Source: Bordetella parapertussis
GTDB taxonomy: Bacteria; Pseudomonadota; Gammaproteobacteria; Burkholderiales; Burkholderiaceae_B
DNA length: 64,000 nucleotides
Direction: 5' to 3'
Assembly: GCA_945895265.1 (NCBI GenBank)
Contig: CAMDEF010000009.1
Span: forward strand, 1 to 64,000
Below are positions 26,549 to 38,272 of this stretch, one piece after another. The position numbers and the translations under genes were made by a program. Numbering within the stretch: the stretch's first letter is position 1; every line of letters begins with the position of its first letter. A model generated the notes under the pieces. That model ran no database searches. It saw only the letters and a list, made by a program, of their open reading frames with translations, and had not been told where the DNA came from.

Positions 26549-28915
26549 CTATTTTGCGGCCAAACGCTGCCAGGTATCCACCACCGTGTCAGGGTTCAAC
26601 GACATTGACAAAATGCCTTCATCCTTAAGCCACTGTGCAAGATCAGGATGATCGCTCGGGCCCTGTCCGCAAATGCCGACATACTTACCAGCTTTGAGGC
26701 AGGCACCAATCGCACGTTGCAGCATGAACTTGACGGCATCATCACGCTCATCAAAGTCAGCGGCTAATAGCTCCATCCCCGAATCGCGATCTAAGCCAAG
26801 CGTCAGCTGAGTCATATCATTTGAGCCAATTGAGAACCCATCAAAGTGTTCAAGAAACTGTTCAGCCAAAATTGCATTCGACGGAACCTCGCACATCATA
26901 ATGACGCGTAGGCCATTTTCGCCACGCGCCAAGCCATGATCCGCCAACAACTTCACAACCCGTTCGGCTTGTTTCACCGTGCGCACAAAAGGCACCATGA
27001 TCTCGACGTTGGTCAGGCCCATTTGTTCACGTACGCGCTTGAGCGCTTCGCATTCCATTTTGAAACACTCGGCAAAATCTTCAGACACATAACGTGAAGC
27101 CCCGCGAAACCCCAACATCGGATTTTCTTCTTCGGGTTCGTAGCGTGCTCCACCCACCAGTTTACGATATTCGTTTGATTTGAAATCAGACAAGCGCACG
27201 ATGACCGATTTGGGATAAAAGGCAGCTGCAATGGTTGCGATACCATCTGCAAGTTTTTCGACAAAGAAGGTGCGCGGGCTGGCATGACCACGTGCGGCAG
27301 ATTCGACTGCCACCTTTAGGTCGGTATCAATATTGGGGTAGTCGAGCACAGCCTTTGGATGGATGCCGATATTGTTGTTAATAATGAACTCGAGTCGCGC
27401 CAACCCAACCCCATGATTGGGGATCTGCGAAAAATCAAACGCAAGCTGCGGGTTGCCGACGTTCATCATGATTTTAAGGCCAATCTCTGGCATGACACCG
27501 CGACGAACTTCTTCAACTTCGGTTTCGATCAACCCGTCGTAAATGCGTCCTTCATCGCCCTCGGCGCAAGAGACGGTGACCATTGACCCTTCGGTCAATT
27601 GGTCAGTCGCGTCGCCGCAGCCCACGACAGCGGGGATACCAAGTTCACGTGCAATGATTGCAGCATGGCAGGTGCGTCCACCACGGTTCGTGACAATCGC
27701 CGCTGCGCGTTTCATGACGGGTTCCCAGTTTGGGTCAGTCATGTCTGTCACCAAGACATCGCCTGGCTGAACCTGATCCATTTCTGAAATGTCGCCAACA
27801 ATACGCACACGCCCCGAACCAATTTTTTGACCGATCGCGCGACCCGTTATTAAAACCTTACCGGTTGCCTTTAAGCGATACCGCTGCTGCACATCGTTAT
27901 GACCCTGCTGAGATTTCACGGTTTCTGGGCGCGCTTGCAAGATATAAATTTTGCCGTCAATGCCATCACGACCCCACTCAATATCCATGGGGCGTTGATA
28001 ATGTTTTTCAATGATCACTGCATAGCGCGCAAGTTCGATGACCTCATCATCGGTAAGCGAAAAACGATTGCGCTCAGATACCGGCACATCAACGGTACGA
28101 ACAGCACGGCCTTCTGTACGCTCTGGATCGAACTCCATCTTGAGAAGTTTTGACCCAATGCGTCGATTCACAATCGGATAAAAGCCAGAGGCGAGCGTGG
28201 GTTTGAATACATAAAACTCGTCAGGGTTGACTGCGCCCTGCACGACAGTTTCACCTAAACCATACGATGACGTGATGAACACAACGTCTTCAAAGCCCGA
28301 CTCAGTATCGAGCGTGAACATCACACCTGCACTACCCTTGTCAGAGCGCACCATACGTTGAATACCAGCAGATAACGCAACGTCGGCATGGGCATAGCCT
28401 TTATGCACACGGTACGAAATTGCACGATCGTTATAGAGCGAGGCAAAGACATGGCGAATTTTGTCGATCACATCGTCAAAACCAACGACGTTCAAAAATG
28501 TTTCTTGCTGGCCTGCAAAAGACGCATCAGGTAGGTCTTCGGCAGTGGCTGAGGAGCGTACCGCAAACGAACCTTTACCATCGGCGTCAAGCAGCGCAAA
28601 GGCAGACTTAATGTCGTCATTCAGGCGCTGGGGAAGCGGTGCTTCGGTAATCCATTGACGAATCTGCGCACCGGCGAGAGCCAATTCGCGCACATCCTCA
28701 GAATTTAGAGTGGTAAGACGTTCAGCGATGCGATGATCAAGACCCGTTCCAGACAGAAAGTCACGAAACGCTTGTGCCGTTGTGGCAAACCCACCCGGTA
28801 CACGCACGCCCGCGTCTGCGAGCTGACTAATCATTTCACCGAGTGATGCGTTTTTTCCTCCGACTGAGTCAACGTCCGTCATCCGGAGTTGCTCAAATGA
28901 AACAACATAAGACAT
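26549..28915 (-). CDS. ppsA: Phosphoenolpyruvate synthase
   Basis: The ATG at 28915 is preceded by AAGGTGA at 5 nt and gives 788 residues; an in-frame TTG 18 nt earlier is less likely. The enzyme makes PEP from pyruvate, ATP and water. The N-terminal ATP-grasp part has [16 protein letters not shown] and [20 protein letters not shown]. The mobile domain has [20 protein letters not shown] with the phosphorylated His. The C-terminal barrel has [20 protein letters not shown] and [17 protein letters not shown] with the catalytic Cys. It is divergent from its regulator ppsR. Confidence 0.97.
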   Translation of the reverse strand: MSYVVSFEQLRMTDVDSVGGKNASLGEMISQLADAGVRVPGGFATTAQAFRDFLSGTGLDHRIAERLTTLNSEDVRELALAGAQIRQWITEAPLPQRLNDDIKSAFALLDADGKGSFAVRSSATAEDLPDASFAGQQETFLNVVGFDDVIDKIRHVFASLYNDRAISYRVHKGYAHADVALSAGIQRMVRSDKGSAGVMFTLDTESGFEDVVFITSSYGLGETVVQGAVNPDEFYVFKPTLASGFYPIVNRRIGSKLLKMEFDPERTEGRAVRTVDVPVSERNRFSLTDDEVIELARYAVIIEKHYQRPMDIEWGRDGIDGKIYILQARPETVKSQQGHNDVQQRYRLKATGKVLITGRAIGQKIGSGRVRIVGDISEMDQVQPGDVLVTDMTDPNWEPVMKRAAAIVTNRGGRTCHAAIIARELGIPAVVGCGDATDQLTEGSMVTVSCAEGDEGRIYDGLIETEVEEVRRGVMPEIGLKIMMNVGNPQLAFDFSQIPNHGVGLARLEFIINNNIGIHPKAVLDYPNIDTDLKVAVESAARGHASPRTFFVEKLADGIATIAAAFYPKSVIVRLSDFKSNEYRKLVGGARYEPEEENPMLGFRGASRYVSEDFAECFKMECEALKRVREQMGLTNVEIMVPFVRTVKQAERVVKLLADHGLARGENGLRVIMMCEVPSNAILAEQFLEHFDGFSIGSNDMTQLTLGLDRDSGMELLAADFDERDDAVKFMLQRAIGACLKAGKYVGICGQGPSDHPDLAQWLKDEGILSMSLNPDTVVDTWQRLAAK

Positions 28916-29095
28916 AGAAATCACCTTGGACAATATAAGAAAGCGAGTTTGGTCAGCGTGCCTAACAGGCTGACCAAACTAGCCTTAGTTGCCCACAATC
29001 TTCGGTGCATTCAAACTTGAAAGCATTGTGAAATCAATCTAATTTGTTGCATCGCATTATACTACTCACGAATACTTTTTTCGGATAAAAATTTC

Positions 29096-29932
29096 ATGAA
29101 TAGCTCGCCGCTCGATCGCACTGTCTTTATCATCTCGGATGGCACAGGGATCACAGCGGAAACGTTTAGCCATTCTGTTTTATCGCAATTTGAATCTGTC
29201 AGTTTCAAGCAAGTTCGCATGCCCTTTGTTGACACCGTTGAGAAGGCGGATGGCGTGGTGGGCCGTATCAACCGCTGTGCAGTCGATCAGGGCAATCAGC
29301 CTATTGTGTTTACGACGCTTGTGAATCCAGACATCTTGGCGCGTGTCAAAACGGCCAATGCTTTGTTCTTGGATTTATTCGGTGCTTTTGTTGAGCCTCT
29401 TGAACATAATCTAGGCGTCAAATCCAGTCACTCAATTGGTAAGTCGCATCTCTCAGTTAGTTCGATCGCCTATCGCAATCGTATTGAAGCCATTAACTTT
29501 AGTCTGGCTCATGACGATGGGCAGTTTGTCAGAGGCTTATCACAAGCCGACGTGATTTTGATTGGCGTGTCACGCTGTGGCAAGACACCAACCAGCTTGT
29601 ACCTCGCCATGCAATACGGGATTAAAGCCGCAAATTTTCCGCTAATCCCCGAAGACTTTGAGCGTAACGCGCTACCTAGCACCTTAACGCAGTACAAACA
29701 TAAATTGTTTGGGCTCACGATTCAACCCGAACGTTTAACCGAAGTGCGCAACGAGCGTCGACCCGACAGCGTGTATTCTTCACTGGTGCAATGTCGCCAC
29801 GAAGTGGCAGAGGCAGAACGCCTCATGCGACGCGATTCGATCCCAATGCTTTCAACAACCACAAAATCAATCGAAGAGATTTCAACGACCGTCATGCAAG
29901 AGGTTGGTCTAGATAAACACTCGACCTATTGA
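29096..29932 (+). CDS. ppsR: PEP synthase regulatory protein (bifunctional kinase/phosphotransferase)
   Basis: The 278-residue DUF299 protein switches PpsA off and on by ADP-dependent phosphorylation and Pi-dependent dephosphorylation. It begins RTVFIISDGTGITAETFSHS and has the P-loop GVSRCGKTPTSLYLAMQYG near residues 153-171, with KSSHSIGKSH in between. It is divergent from ppsA with about 180 bp between the starts, the classical pairing. A 39-bp tandem array begins at the stop codon. Confidence 0.96.
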   Translation: MNSSPLDRTVFIISDGTGITAETFSHSVLSQFESVSFKQVRMPFVDTVEKADGVVGRINRCAVDQGNQPIVFTTLVNPDILARVKTANALFLDLFGAFVEPLEHNLGVKSSHSIGKSHLSVSSIAYRNRIEAINFSLAHDDGQFVRGLSQADVILIGVSRCGKTPTSLYLAMQYGIKAANFPLIPEDFERNALPSTLTQYKHKLFGLTIQPERLTEVRNERRPDSVYSSLVQCRHEVAEAERLMRRDSIPMLSTTTKSIEEISTTVMQEVGLDKHSTY

Positions 29933-30072
29933 AGTTAAATGGCTAACTTCGATCAAGGATCATCTGGTTGAAGGCAAGTGGCTAACTTCGATCAAGAATC
30001 ACCCAGTTGAAGTTAAGTGGCTAACTTCGATCGGCACTCATCGCGTTGAAGGTGAGTGATGCGGCTCGATCC
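29929..30072 (+). repeat. 39-bp tandem repeats starting at the ppsR stop codon
   Basis: Full units are 29929-29967, 29968-30006 and 30007-30045, followed by a partial unit to about 30072. The shared core is GTGGCTAACTTCGATC. The first unit contains the ppsR TGA. Units 1 and 3 can fold as GAAGTT/AACTTC around 8 nt. No coding frame is kept. Confidence 0.9.
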
Positions 30073-30110
30073 ACAATCAATCAACTAAAGACCAGCGGTT
30101 CATGCCTACC

Positions 30111-30138
30111 AGACCTCGATATTTTTAGGCTGAGGTCT
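30111..30138. terminator. Hairpin between ppsR and the RNA methyltransferase gene
   Basis: AGACCTC (30111-30117) pairs with GAGGTCT (30132-30138) around a 14-nt loop with a run of five T. It sits at the convergent ends of the two transcripts but lacks a T-run after the stem, so it is only a possible terminator. Confidence 0.35.
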
Positions 30139-30920
30139 CAGTTTGGATTGCGATGCTGTCTACGCTGTTCAAACAAGCAAATTGCAGCGGCTGCCGTCAC
30201 ATTGAGTGACTCAGCGCCGGCTAGCTCATGCGTAATTTTGACACGCAAGTTAGCGCGCTTAAGCAAAGCCGCCTCGACGCCCTGACCTTCATTGCCAAAG
30301 ACCCACGCGCAGTGCTCTGGCAACGCTGTCGCAAACAGGTCTTGCGCCTCGGTTAATGAAGTGACGACTAACGGAATTTCGAGCGTTGCGATCATCGCAT
30401 CGAAATCCGCCTGTTCGTGCAGACGCAGCGCAAAATGGGCGCCTTGGCCACTACGTAACACGCGAGGTGACCACAAGGTCGCTGTGCCGGTTGTTGCAAA
30501 CACACGTTTAATCCCTGCAGCCGCGCAGGTACGAAGCAAGGTACCGACATTACCCGGGTCTTGTATGCGGTCTAACACCGCCACCGACTCTTTAATCCGC
30601 ATCGGCAACGTATCAACTTTGGGTTGCACAATAAACAAGACACCTTGATTGGTATTGATACTCGACAAGCCACCCAGAAGAGTTCCTGACATGGTCAGGC
30701 AAAGCTCTGGCGCTAGTTTTTCGATTAAGGCTTGTAATTGAGGTTCTTGCACTCTGTCGATATCAAAAATGGCATATTGCGGGGGTCGTCCGACACCTAG
30801 CCAAGACTCGCACAGGTGAATGCCGTCAAGAATCACGGGCTCACCACGTCGCCCAGCACTCGACTGCCATTTATACAGCTGCTTGAACAAAGGGTTTGAT
30901 CGCGATTCAATATGTTTCAA
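30138..30920 (-). CDS. TrmH/SpoU family RNA 2'-O-methyltransferase
   Basis: The 260-residue protein has an N-terminal substrate-binding domain ([33 protein letters not shown]) and the SPOUT knot domain. Motif 1 is [20 protein letters not shown], motif 2 is [11 protein letters not shown] and motif 3 is [20 protein letters not shown]. It would methylate a ribose 2'-OH in rRNA or tRNA with S-adenosylmethionine; the target site is unknown. Its start overlaps the rnhB stop by 4 nt, so it ends the lpx-rnhB operon. Confidence 0.92.
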   Translation of the reverse strand: MKHIESRSNPLFKQLYKWQSSAGRRGEPVILDGIHLCESWLGVGRPPQYAIFDIDRVQEPQLQALIEKLAPELCLTMSGTLLGGLSSINTNQGVLFIVQPKVDTLPMRIKESVAVLDRIQDPGNVGTLLRTCAAAGIKRVFATTGTATLWSPRVLRSGQGAHFALRLHEQADFDAMIATLEIPLVVTSLTEAQDLFATALPEHCAWVFGNEGQGVEAALLKRANLRVKITHELAGAESLNVTAAAAICLFEQRRQHRNPN

Positions 30921-31534
30921 GAGACTTCCAGTAGACGTCGTACGGGTGCAAAACTGCGACGGTGCGCAGGACAGGGACCAAACTCTTTTAATCGTGCCAT
31001 GTGCAACGCGGTACCGTAGCCCTTGTGCAGATTAAAGCCATACTCTGGGTGCTGAGCATGTAGGCGCAACAATTCGGCATCGCGTGCCGTTTTTGCCAAG
31101 ATCGATGCCGCTGAAATTGCAGGCACAAGCGCGTCACCTTTGACGACGGTCTGTACGCGGCAAGCCAGACGCGGTGCCCGATTGCCATCCACCCAAGCTA
31201 ACTCAGGGGCGATGTTTAAACCTTGCACGGCGCGTTGCATGGCGAGCAAGGTGGCTTGCAAAATATTGAGTTGATCAATCTCTTGAACGCTCGCGCGGGC
31301 AACACACCACGCCAGCGCGCGCTGTTGGATCAACGGTGCCAACGCCTCACGTCGTTTTTCGGTTAATACTTTTGAGTCTGCCAGGCCCTCAATCGGCTGG
31401 GTCGGATCAAGAATGACAGCTGCGGCGTACACATCACCCGCCAAGGGGCCGCGACCAGCCTCGTCGACGCCAGCACAATACTGCGCCAACGGATCAATGC
31501 TCACAAACAAACTGTGTTGCACGGCGCGGTTCAT
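30917..31534 (-). CDS. rnhB: Ribonuclease HII
   Basis: The ATG at 31534 overlaps the lpxB stop (ATGA) and gives 205 residues, the normal size. The enzyme removes ribonucleotides from DNA. The signatures [20 protein letters not shown] (first two acidic metal ligands), [15 protein letters not shown] and the later [20 protein letters not shown] are present. The lpxA-lpxB-rnhB order is typical of proteobacteria. Confidence 0.97.
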   Translation of the reverse strand: MNRAVQHSLFVSIDPLAQYCAGVDEAGRGPLAGDVYAAAVILDPTQPIEGLADSKVLTEKRREALAPLIQQRALAWCVARASVQEIDQLNILQATLLAMQRAVQGLNIAPELAWVDGNRAPRLACRVQTVVKGDALVPAISAASILAKTARDAELLRLHAQHPEYGFNLHKGYGTALHMARLKEFGPCPAHRRSFAPVRRLLEVS

Positions 31535-32832
31535 CGCTTGGCCAAACTTGCAGACCCCGAGCTTTTGACAGCCGTGCGCCCTTGGTGAGCGAGCTCTAAG
31601 AGCACTTGTGCTGCACGATGAGCCGTATCGCACCGCAATGACTGATGCAGTGTATGAAATCTTGTCTCAATCTCACGCGCTTTGCGTTCGTCTATAAACT
31701 TTTCGTATACCGCCTCAGCAAGCTTTTCAGGCGTGGCCTCTTCTTGAATCAATTCTGGCACAACACTATCGTTGAGCAGAACATTTGGCAAACCCACCCA
31801 TGGTACGTAGGGCCTTTGCTGTCCAGACTTCCAGGCCATGATTCGACGCACCCAAGGCGAGACCGCATACGAGATCACCATCGGCCGTTTAAACAGCGCC
31901 GTTTCGAGTGTGGCCGTACCGCTTGCCACAAGCGCCACATCACACGCCTCAAGTGCATCCCAAGCCACAGGACGTGCAAAAGCTGTGCCGACCACCGGCG
32001 CCTTCGAAACGTCTTGCTGATGTGCAGAGGCGTTGGAGGGCACAGCGTTTGCAGAGACTTGAGAGGGTTTGGCTGTCAGAACGTGCAGATTATCAACAGG
32101 ATAGCGCTGCAAAATTTGTTTGAATTCGTCTAACCGTACGGCGTTGACCATCGGGACTAATACGTGCAGTTGCGGATCACGTTTTTGTAAACGTTGCACG
32201 GTCTGTAAAAATCTAGGGGCAATCCATTTGATCTCAGAGGCGCGACTGCCTGGCAGCATCGCTAGCACCCTGGCCTCTGCATCAAGCCCTAAACGTTTGC
32301 GTGCTGCAGCGCGGTCTGGCTCTTGCGCGATCGCATCGGCCAGAGGGTGGCCGACAAACGTCACGGGTATGTTTTCTTTTTGATACAACGCTTCTTCGAA
32401 CGGAAACATGACCAACATGTGCGAGACAGATTCTCGAATATGGTGGATGCGTTCGTAGCGCCAGGCCCAGATTGAAGGGCTGACTAAATGCACGGTCGGG
32501 ATACCAGCCTGCTTGAGTTGGTGCTCAAGGCGCAGATTGAAATCTGGCGCGTCGATGCCTAAAAACACATTTGGAGGCTGTTTAAGCCACCGTCGTTTGA
32601 CATCGAGATAGGTGCGCACCAAGGTTGGGACCTGCTTAAGTGCGTCAAGATACCCAAATACTGTCAAAGCCTGCATCGGATGCAAGAGCGTCAAACCCTG
32701 TTGGGTCAGTTGTGGCCCGCCTATGCCCTCTGCCCTGACCTCGGGATCTGCTTGTTGAACCCCGGCTAAAACTCTTGCAGCAATTAAATCACCCGAAGGT
32801 TCACCTGCCACCAGGCCAAGCCGCCAGGTCAT
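31531..32832 (-). CDS. lpxB: Lipid-A-disaccharide synthase
   Basis: The 433-residue glycosyltransferase joins UDP-2,3-diacylglucosamine and lipid X in lipid A synthesis at the inner membrane. Signatures are [20 protein letters not shown] at the N-terminus, [50 protein letters not shown] and the late [20 protein letters not shown]. It is slightly long because of an insert near residues 265-285 ([18 protein letters not shown]). It overlaps lpxA by 4 nt. Confidence 0.97.
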   Translation of the reverse strand: MTWRLGLVAGEPSGDLIAARVLAGVQQADPEVRAEGIGGPQLTQQGLTLLHPMQALTVFGYLDALKQVPTLVRTYLDVKRRWLKQPPNVFLGIDAPDFNLRLEHQLKQAGIPTVHLVSPSIWAWRYERIHHIRESVSHMLVMFPFEEALYQKENIPVTFVGHPLADAIAQEPDRAAARKRLGLDAEARVLAMLPGSRASEIKWIAPRFLQTVQRLQKRDPQLHVLVPMVNAVRLDEFKQILQRYPVDNLHVLTAKPSQVSANAVPSNASAHQQDVSKAPVVGTAFARPVAWDALEACDVALVASGTATLETALFKRPMVISYAVSPWVRRIMAWKSGQQRPYVPWVGLPNVLLNDSVVPELIQEEATPEKLAEAVYEKFIDERKAREIETRFHTLHQSLRCDTAHRAAQVLLELAHQGRTAVKSSGSASLAKR

Positions 32833-33623
32833 GGGCGGATGATGCCCCGAGCGCTGCCATCCAAGAAGTCGAGCATGACCTGCAGTGCCGGCGCAACCGC
32901 GGGTTCTTCGGTCTGTCGTTGGCGCATTTGCAGACGGGCTTCATCGAGCGACAAGCCACGTCGATAAATTAGTTTGTAGGCGTCACGCAAGGCACTGATT
33001 GCCTCGGGAGAAAAGCCACGACGTTTTAAACCTTCAACATTGACGCCAACAGGCACGCACGGATTACCAGAGCCCATCACGTAGGGCGGTACATCCATGT
33101 GCAAGGCACTTTGACCACCCGTCATACTATGGGCACCGATTCGCCCAAATTGATGAACCGCCGCCAAACCGCCAACAATCGCCCAATCACCGATATGCAC
33201 GTGCCCACCCATCTGCACGCCATTGGCCAAAATCACATTGCTACCGATCTGACAATCGTGCGCGACATGCACGTAGGCCATTACCCAATTGTCAGAGCCT
33301 AAACGTGTCACGCCAACATCCTGCACCGTGCCCGTGTTGATCGTCACATATTCGCGCACCATATTGCGATCACCGATCTCTAGTCGAGTCGGTTCACCCG
33401 AGTACTTTTTGTCTTGCGGCATACCTCCGACAGAACAAAAATGGTAGAAATGATTGTTTTGTCCGATAGTCGTGTGACCGTCAATCACACAATGAGAGCC
33501 AATCTTTGTATGGGCATCAATTTTGACATCTGGCCCAATGATCGAATAAGGCCCAACACTAACAGTTGGGTGCAATTGAGCCAACGGATCGACCAAGGCG
33601 GTCGTATGAATGAGCGCTGACAT
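32829..33623 (-). CDS. lpxA: UDP-N-acetylglucosamine acyltransferase
   Basis: The ATG at 33623 lies 2 nt after the fabZ stop and gives 264 residues. LpxA starts lipid A synthesis by adding a 3-hydroxyacyl group to UDP-GlcNAc. The left-handed beta-helix hexapeptide repeats run through residues 1-190 ([40 protein letters not shown]), with the catalytic His in [21 protein letters not shown] helical C-terminal domain follows. Confidence 0.97.
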   Translation of the reverse strand: MSALIHTTALVDPLAQLHPTVSVGPYSIIGPDVKIDAHTKIGSHCVIDGHTTIGQNNHFYHFCSVGGMPQDKKYSGEPTRLEIGDRNMVREYVTINTGTVQDVGVTRLGSDNWVMAYVHVAHDCQIGSNVILANGVQMGGHVHIGDWAIVGGLAAVHQFGRIGAHSMTGGQSALHMDVPPYVMGSGNPCVPVGVNVEGLKRRGFSPEAISALRDAYKLIYRRGLSLDEARLQMRQRQTEEPAVAPALQVMLDFLDGSARGIIRP

Positions 33624-33625
33624 GG

Positions 33626-34075
33626 TTATTCCACTGGACGAATCGCACACATCAGCTTCGCCTCTGCGACCTCTTGCCCGTCAACAAAGGCACGCCCCTG
33701 ATACTTGCAAATCTTGCTGCCGAGGCGCTCAGCCACAACTTCAATGTGTAACTGGTCGCCAGGCAACACGGGTTTCCGAAACCGGGCACCATCAATTCCG
33801 ACGAAGTAGTAAACACTTTCTTGACCTTTAGGCTTGAGACCCGTCTCTTCGGCAAATGAAAAGATCGCTGCAGCTTGCGCCATCGCTTCAAGAATGAGTA
33901 CGCCCGGCATCACGGGATGATGCGGAAAGTGTCCGACGAAAAACGGTTCATTAATCGAGACATTTTTAAGTGCCTTGATCGATTTTCCCGGCACCATTTC
34001 TAACACCCGATCAATGAGAAGCATCGGGTAACGGTGGGGTAAACGTTCAAGAATACTTTTAATATCAAGCTGCAT
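33626..34075 (-). CDS. fabZ: 3-hydroxyacyl-ACP dehydratase FabZ
   Basis: The 149-residue hotdog-fold enzyme dehydrates 3-hydroxyacyl-ACP in fatty acid elongation. Signatures are [40 protein letters not shown] with the catalytic His, and the Glu in [10 protein letters not shown]. It stands between lpxD and lpxA in the usual order, where it competes with LpxA for the same 3-hydroxyacyl-ACP pool. Confidence 0.97.
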   Translation of the reverse strand: MQLDIKSILERLPHRYPMLLIDRVLEMVPGKSIKALKNVSINEPFFVGHFPHHPVMPGVLILEAMAQAAAIFSFAEETGLKPKGQESVYYFVGIDGARFRKPVLPGDQLHIEVVAERLGSKICKYQGRAFVDGQEVAEAKLMCAIRPVE

Positions 34076-34140
34076 GGAAGTTCCTGTAAAGCCCGCTTGG
34101 GGTTATGCCTAAACAATAAGGTGGTGCAGACACACGTACG

Positions 34141-35235
34141 CTATTCGCGCTCGAGTTTTCGTAAACGCTTGCGCATCAACGAAAGCTGAGAGACGACAGC
34201 CGCATTACGTTGCCACTCGGCATGTGGTGCAAACGGAAACACACCTGTGTAACGGCCAGGTTCGGTCACATCTGTCGTGATTCCGGTGCCACCAGAGACG
34301 AAGACATCGTCACAGATTGTCAGATGACCCGCAATCCCCGCAGCACCTGCAATGGTGCAACGTGCGCCAATCGTGGTCGACCCCGCCACGGCAGTACAGG
34401 CCGCGATCGCTGTATGTGTACCGATACGGCAATTATGAGCAATCATGATTTGATTGTCGAGCTTGACGCCGTCTTCAATCACGGTATTCTCAAGCGCACC
34501 TCGATCAATCGTAGTGTTTGCGCCGATCTCGACGTCATTGCCGATCACCAAGCCACCAAGCTGCGGAATCTTACCCCAAGCGCCTTTTGCTAGGCTTGGG
34601 TCTGGTGCAAAGCCGAATCCATCGGCACCAAGTACGGCACCACTATGCACAATCACACGAGCGCCGATTTGCACACCATCGTAAATGGCTACACGCGGTT
34701 GAATGACACTAGAGGCCCCAACTTTGACATCTGCACCTAATACTGTACCCGCACCAATCTGAACCATGGCATCGATGACACAGCGTGCCCCAATCACAGC
34801 AAGTGGCCCCACTGTCACGCTTGGAGCCAAGATAGCCGTTAGGTCAACCACCGCTGACGGATGCACACTAATTTCACGAGCCGGCTGTCTGGCCCAATCA
34901 AACCACTGGGCGATTCTGGCATACAACAAATACGGATGCTTACAAACTACACGGGCGTAAGCAGGTTGTACTGGCGCCTGCGAGAGCAGCTCATCTATTT
35001 CAGGCAGCACAATCACCGCTGCAGCCTTAGTGATGGCCAGCTGCTCTAGATATTTTGGATGCACGATAAAAGAAGCTTCGTGCTGACCAGCAGTAGGCAA
35101 CGCCCCTAAACCGGCCACAATCGGGTCAGAAAATTGCCCGGTCCCGGGGACAACTTTTTGCACCAAGCCCCCCGGTATTGCCTTCAGTAACTGAGAGAGT
35201 AAAGGTGCGCGCTCGGGGGCTAATAAAACAGGCAT
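34141..35235 (-). CDS. lpxD: UDP-3-O-acylglucosamine N-acyltransferase
   Basis: The 364-residue protein adds the second 3-hydroxyacyl chain in lipid A synthesis. The N-terminal uridine-binding part is followed by hexapeptide repeats ([40 protein letters not shown]), with the catalytic His in [20 protein letters not shown] and the C-terminal helix [17 protein letters not shown]. It is 12 nt downstream of skp and 65 nt upstream of fabZ. Confidence 0.97.
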   Translation of the reverse strand: MPVLLAPERAPLLSQLLKAIPGGLVQKVVPGTGQFSDPIVAGLGALPTAGQHEASFIVHPKYLEQLAITKAAAVIVLPEIDELLSQAPVQPAYARVVCKHPYLLYARIAQWFDWARQPAREISVHPSAVVDLTAILAPSVTVGPLAVIGARCVIDAMVQIGAGTVLGADVKVGASSVIQPRVAIYDGVQIGARVIVHSGAVLGADGFGFAPDPSLAKGAWGKIPQLGGLVIGNDVEIGANTTIDRGALENTVIEDGVKLDNQIMIAHNCRIGTHTAIAACTAVAGSTTIGARCTIAGAAGIAGHLTICDDVFVSGGTGITTDVTEPGRYTGVFPFAPHAEWQRNAAVVSQLSLMRKRLRKLERE

Positions 35236-35247
35236 TGTTCTATCAGG

Positions 35248-35808
35248 TTATTTGCCGAGAGCCTGAATCACCTTATCAGTGATATCAACCCGTGGGTTTA
35301 CTGTCACGGCATCTTGAATCACGATGTCATAGTTTTCTGTTTCAGCAATTTTCTTGATAGCGGCATTGGCTCTTTCAATGATGGTCGCAAACTCTTCGTT
35401 ACGACGGCGACTTGAGTCTTCTTGGATTTCGCGACGCTTTCGCTGCAAGTCAGCATCAATGTTGGCTAACTCGCGTTGGCGCTTGTTACGCTCTGACTCT
35501 GACAAGACTGGTGCATCTTTTTCAAGCTTTTGCGCCAAGCTACGTAAGTTATTGACTTGCTTTTCAAGATCTTCGGCGCGCTTCTTGAATTCACTTTCAA
35601 TTTTGGACTGCGCAGCTTTTGCAGGCCCAGAGTCACGCAGAATACGCTCAGTGTTCACAAAGCCAATTTTGGTACCTTGACCTTGCGCTTGAACAGGTGT
35701 TGCAAGCGAAAGCGTTAGCGCAGCGCCCGTTACAGCAACAACGCCAAGCAGGTGATAAGTAAACCGATTAACAACTGAACGATTCGTGGTGGTCATCAAA
35801 GCAGACAT
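35248..35808 (-). CDS. skp: Periplasmic chaperone Skp/OmpH
   Basis: The 186-residue protein has a signal peptide (about residues 1-41, ending PVQAQ), then GTKIGFVNTERILRDSGPAK, the Skp start. A long charged coiled-coil region follows (about 65-150, rich in Lys/Glu/Arg), forming the tentacles that hold unfolded outer-membrane proteins. The C-terminus returns to the core (NYDIVIQDAVTVNPRVDITD). It lies between bamA and lpxD, as in most proteobacteria. Confidence 0.95.
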   Translation of the reverse strand: MSALMTTTNRSVVNRFTYHLLGVVAVTGAALTLSLATPVQAQGQGTKIGFVNTERILRDSGPAKAAQSKIESEFKKRAEDLEKQVNNLRSLAQKLEKDAPVLSESERNKRQRELANIDADLQRKRREIQEDSSRRRNEEFATIIERANAAIKKIAETENYDIVIQDAVTVNPRVDITDKVIQALGK

Positions 35809-35862
35809 TATTAAGTCTCACAAAAAACAAATTTCAGCACGCCATTGTGCCAATCATTAAAG

Positions 35863-38202
35863 TTAGAAGCCTGTACCGATTTGGAACTGGAAGACCTGTA
35901 AGTTATCGCTATCTTTCGCATTCAAAGGCTTAGCAAGCGACAGTTGTAATGGACCAAGCGGTGAAATCCACGACAAACCGATACCAGCCGAATAGCGCAA
36001 TTGACTCAAATTGATCGAGGTGTCATTTCCGTAGCCGTCTGTACCGAAGACTTGACCACCGTCGACAAAGGTAAACCAGCGCAGCGTACGATCATTTTGT
36101 GTTCCGGGCATTGGGAAGTAGAACTGCACATTACCCACCACACGCTTCGAACCACCCAAATACGTACCAGTCAGCAAATCGCGAGGCCCTAAAGAGTTTT
36201 GCGAGAAGCCGCGAACAGTACCAATACCCCCTGCGTACACGTTTTTGAAGATCGGATATTGCAGATCACTGTAGCTCTTGCCATAGTCAAATAATGCATT
36301 AAAGGCTAGCGTGTGGTCACGGCCAATTGGAATAAACAACTGTTGCTGGGCACCCAACATGTAGTACTTGAGATTGACTGTCCCCACGTCAGCCTTTAAG
36401 CGTGTAAAACTGCCACGGGTAGGTGTTAAGGCACTATCTCGGGTGTCTTTTGCCCAACCAGTATTCAAAATCACGGCTGTGGTGCTCTCACCGTAGTTGT
36501 ACACGTACTCGCGATACGCTAACGGAGAGTTATCGTATAAACCAATCGTATTGCGCTCAACGTTCGCACCGCCATAGATCCGGTCAAACTCAGAAATTGG
36601 CACACCAAAACTTAAGCCTCCGCCAAGAGTTGTAACCTGATACATACCCGGATTGTTCGAATATGGCGTCATTGTGCGGTAATAAAGCGAGGTGGTTCGA
36701 CTAATGCCGTCGTTGGTAAAGTAAGGATCGGTATGCGCCAAAACCGCTGAACGGTTATACAAACTGGTATTTAAGTTCAGCGTGAGGTTTGTGCCGCTAC
36801 CAAACACGTTATCTTCAGTGATACCAGCCGTCAAAATCACACCGTCTACCTGACCGTAACCTACACCCAAACTAATCATACCGGTAGGCTTTTCTGCGAC
36901 GGTCACACTGACATCAACTTGATCGGGTGAGTTTGGCACAGGATCAGTCACAACCTTCACGTCTTTGAAATAGCCAAGACGATCAAGCCTGTCACGAGAG
37001 AGTTTGAGCTTACCCGAGTCGTACCAGGCAGCCTCCGGTTGACGCATCTCTCGGCGCACCACCTCGTCGCGCGTACGATGGTTGCCCGAAATTTGGATCT
37101 TTCTGACATACACACGACGGCTTGGATCAATATAGAACGTCAGTTCTGCGGTCTGCGCTTCGCGGTTTAAGATTGGATTTGGGTTAACGTTCGCAAAAGC
37201 GTAGCCTAAACCACCGAGGTAATCAGTGATACTTTTCGCAGTTGCGTTGGTTTTTTCACCCGAAAAAGTCTCGCCTGCTTTCACTTGCACTAGGGCGTTG
37301 ACTTCTTGATCGAGCCCCAACAGGTTTCCAGCCAGACTCACGCTGCTCACTTTGTACGGCTTACCTTCACTGATGGTCAGGGTAATGAAAATATCTTTGC
37401 GATCACCCGAGATCGTCACTTGAGGTGGTTCGGCTTTGTACTCAAGATAACCACGATCAAGGTAGAAAGATCTGAGGGACTCGAGATCGCGCTCAAGTTT
37501 CTCGCGCGAATACTTATCGCTGTCCGTGTACCACGACAACCAACCAGGCGTCGTCATTTTTAAGAGACCGAGCAAATTACTTTCAGTAAAGGCTTCGTTT
37601 CCAACGATTTTAATTTCACGAATTCGGGCAACCGACCCCTCAAAGACATCAAAATTTATCCCAACACGATTACGCGGCAGTGGCGTGACCGTTGAAGTGA
37701 TCTCAGCTGCGTACTTGCCTTTGGTCAGATACTGCTGGCGCAATTCAAACTCTGCCTGTTCGAGCATCGATTGATCAAATATACGCCCTTCACCAAAACC
37801 AATCTGACGTAAGGTGTCAGTAATATTTTTGGGTTCGAACTCGCGCATGCCTGAAAAAGACAGCGACGCAATGGTGGCACGCTCTTGCACAACCACCACC
37901 ACCAACCGGTTTGAAGTTTCGATACGAACGTCAGAGAACAACCCCGTTGCATACAGACGGCGTACAGCTTCGGTTGCAAGTTCGTCGGTGAACTGCTGGC
38001 CGACCTTGACTGGCAATTGCGCAAAAATAGTACCCGCTTCAGTACGTTGAATGCCTTCAATGCGAATATCACTCACAACAAAAGGCGCGAAAGCGTTTGC
38101 CGTGAGTGGGCCTGCGAAACACAACAGTACCAGTGCCCGCACAAAAAGAGTCGACAACAGTGGCCGGCAACGGGCGCTAAAGTAATCCAGGCTGACGGGC
38201 AT
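35863..38202 (-). CDS. bamA: Outer membrane protein assembly factor BamA
   Basis: I take the ATG at 38202, which has AAGGA about 8 nt upstream and yields 779 residues; an ATG 33 nt further up lacks such a site. A signal peptide (to about residue 38, TANAFA) precedes five POTRA repeats (FVVSDIRIEGIQRTEAGTIF to about residue 430) and the beta-barrel. The barrel has the FTFVDGGQVFG strand, VRGFSQNSLGPRD in the L6 region, and a terminal Phe (FQFQIGTGF). BamA folds outer-membrane proteins; its chaperone gene skp follows. Confidence 0.97.
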   Translation of the reverse strand: MPVSLDYFSARCRPLLSTLFVRALVLLCFAGPLTANAFAPFVVSDIRIEGIQRTEAGTIFAQLPVKVGQQFTDELATEAVRRLYATGLFSDVRIETSNRLVVVVVQERATIASLSFSGMREFEPKNITDTLRQIGFGEGRIFDQSMLEQAEFELRQQYLTKGKYAAEITSTVTPLPRNRVGINFDVFEGSVARIREIKIVGNEAFTESNLLGLLKMTTPGWLSWYTDSDKYSREKLERDLESLRSFYLDRGYLEYKAEPPQVTISGDRKDIFITLTISEGKPYKVSSVSLAGNLLGLDQEVNALVQVKAGETFSGEKTNATAKSITDYLGGLGYAFANVNPNPILNREAQTAELTFYIDPSRRVYVRKIQISGNHRTRDEVVRREMRQPEAAWYDSGKLKLSRDRLDRLGYFKDVKVVTDPVPNSPDQVDVSVTVAEKPTGMISLGVGYGQVDGVILTAGITEDNVFGSGTNLTLNLNTSLYNRSAVLAHTDPYFTNDGISRTTSLYYRTMTPYSNNPGMYQVTTLGGGLSFGVPISEFDRIYGGANVERNTIGLYDNSPLAYREYVYNYGESTTAVILNTGWAKDTRDSALTPTRGSFTRLKADVGTVNLKYYMLGAQQQLFIPIGRDHTLAFNALFDYGKSYSDLQYPIFKNVYAGGIGTVRGFSQNSLGPRDLLTGTYLGGSKRVVGNVQFYFPMPGTQNDRTLRWFTFVDGGQVFGTDGYGNDTSINLSQLRYSAGIGLSWISPLGPLQLSLAKPLNAKDSDNLQVFQFQIGTGF

Positions 38203-38272
38203 TCTGAACAATCCTTGAAACAAGCTAACGGTCATTGATTAAATAAACACACGATTTTAAGACAGAAAAGAC

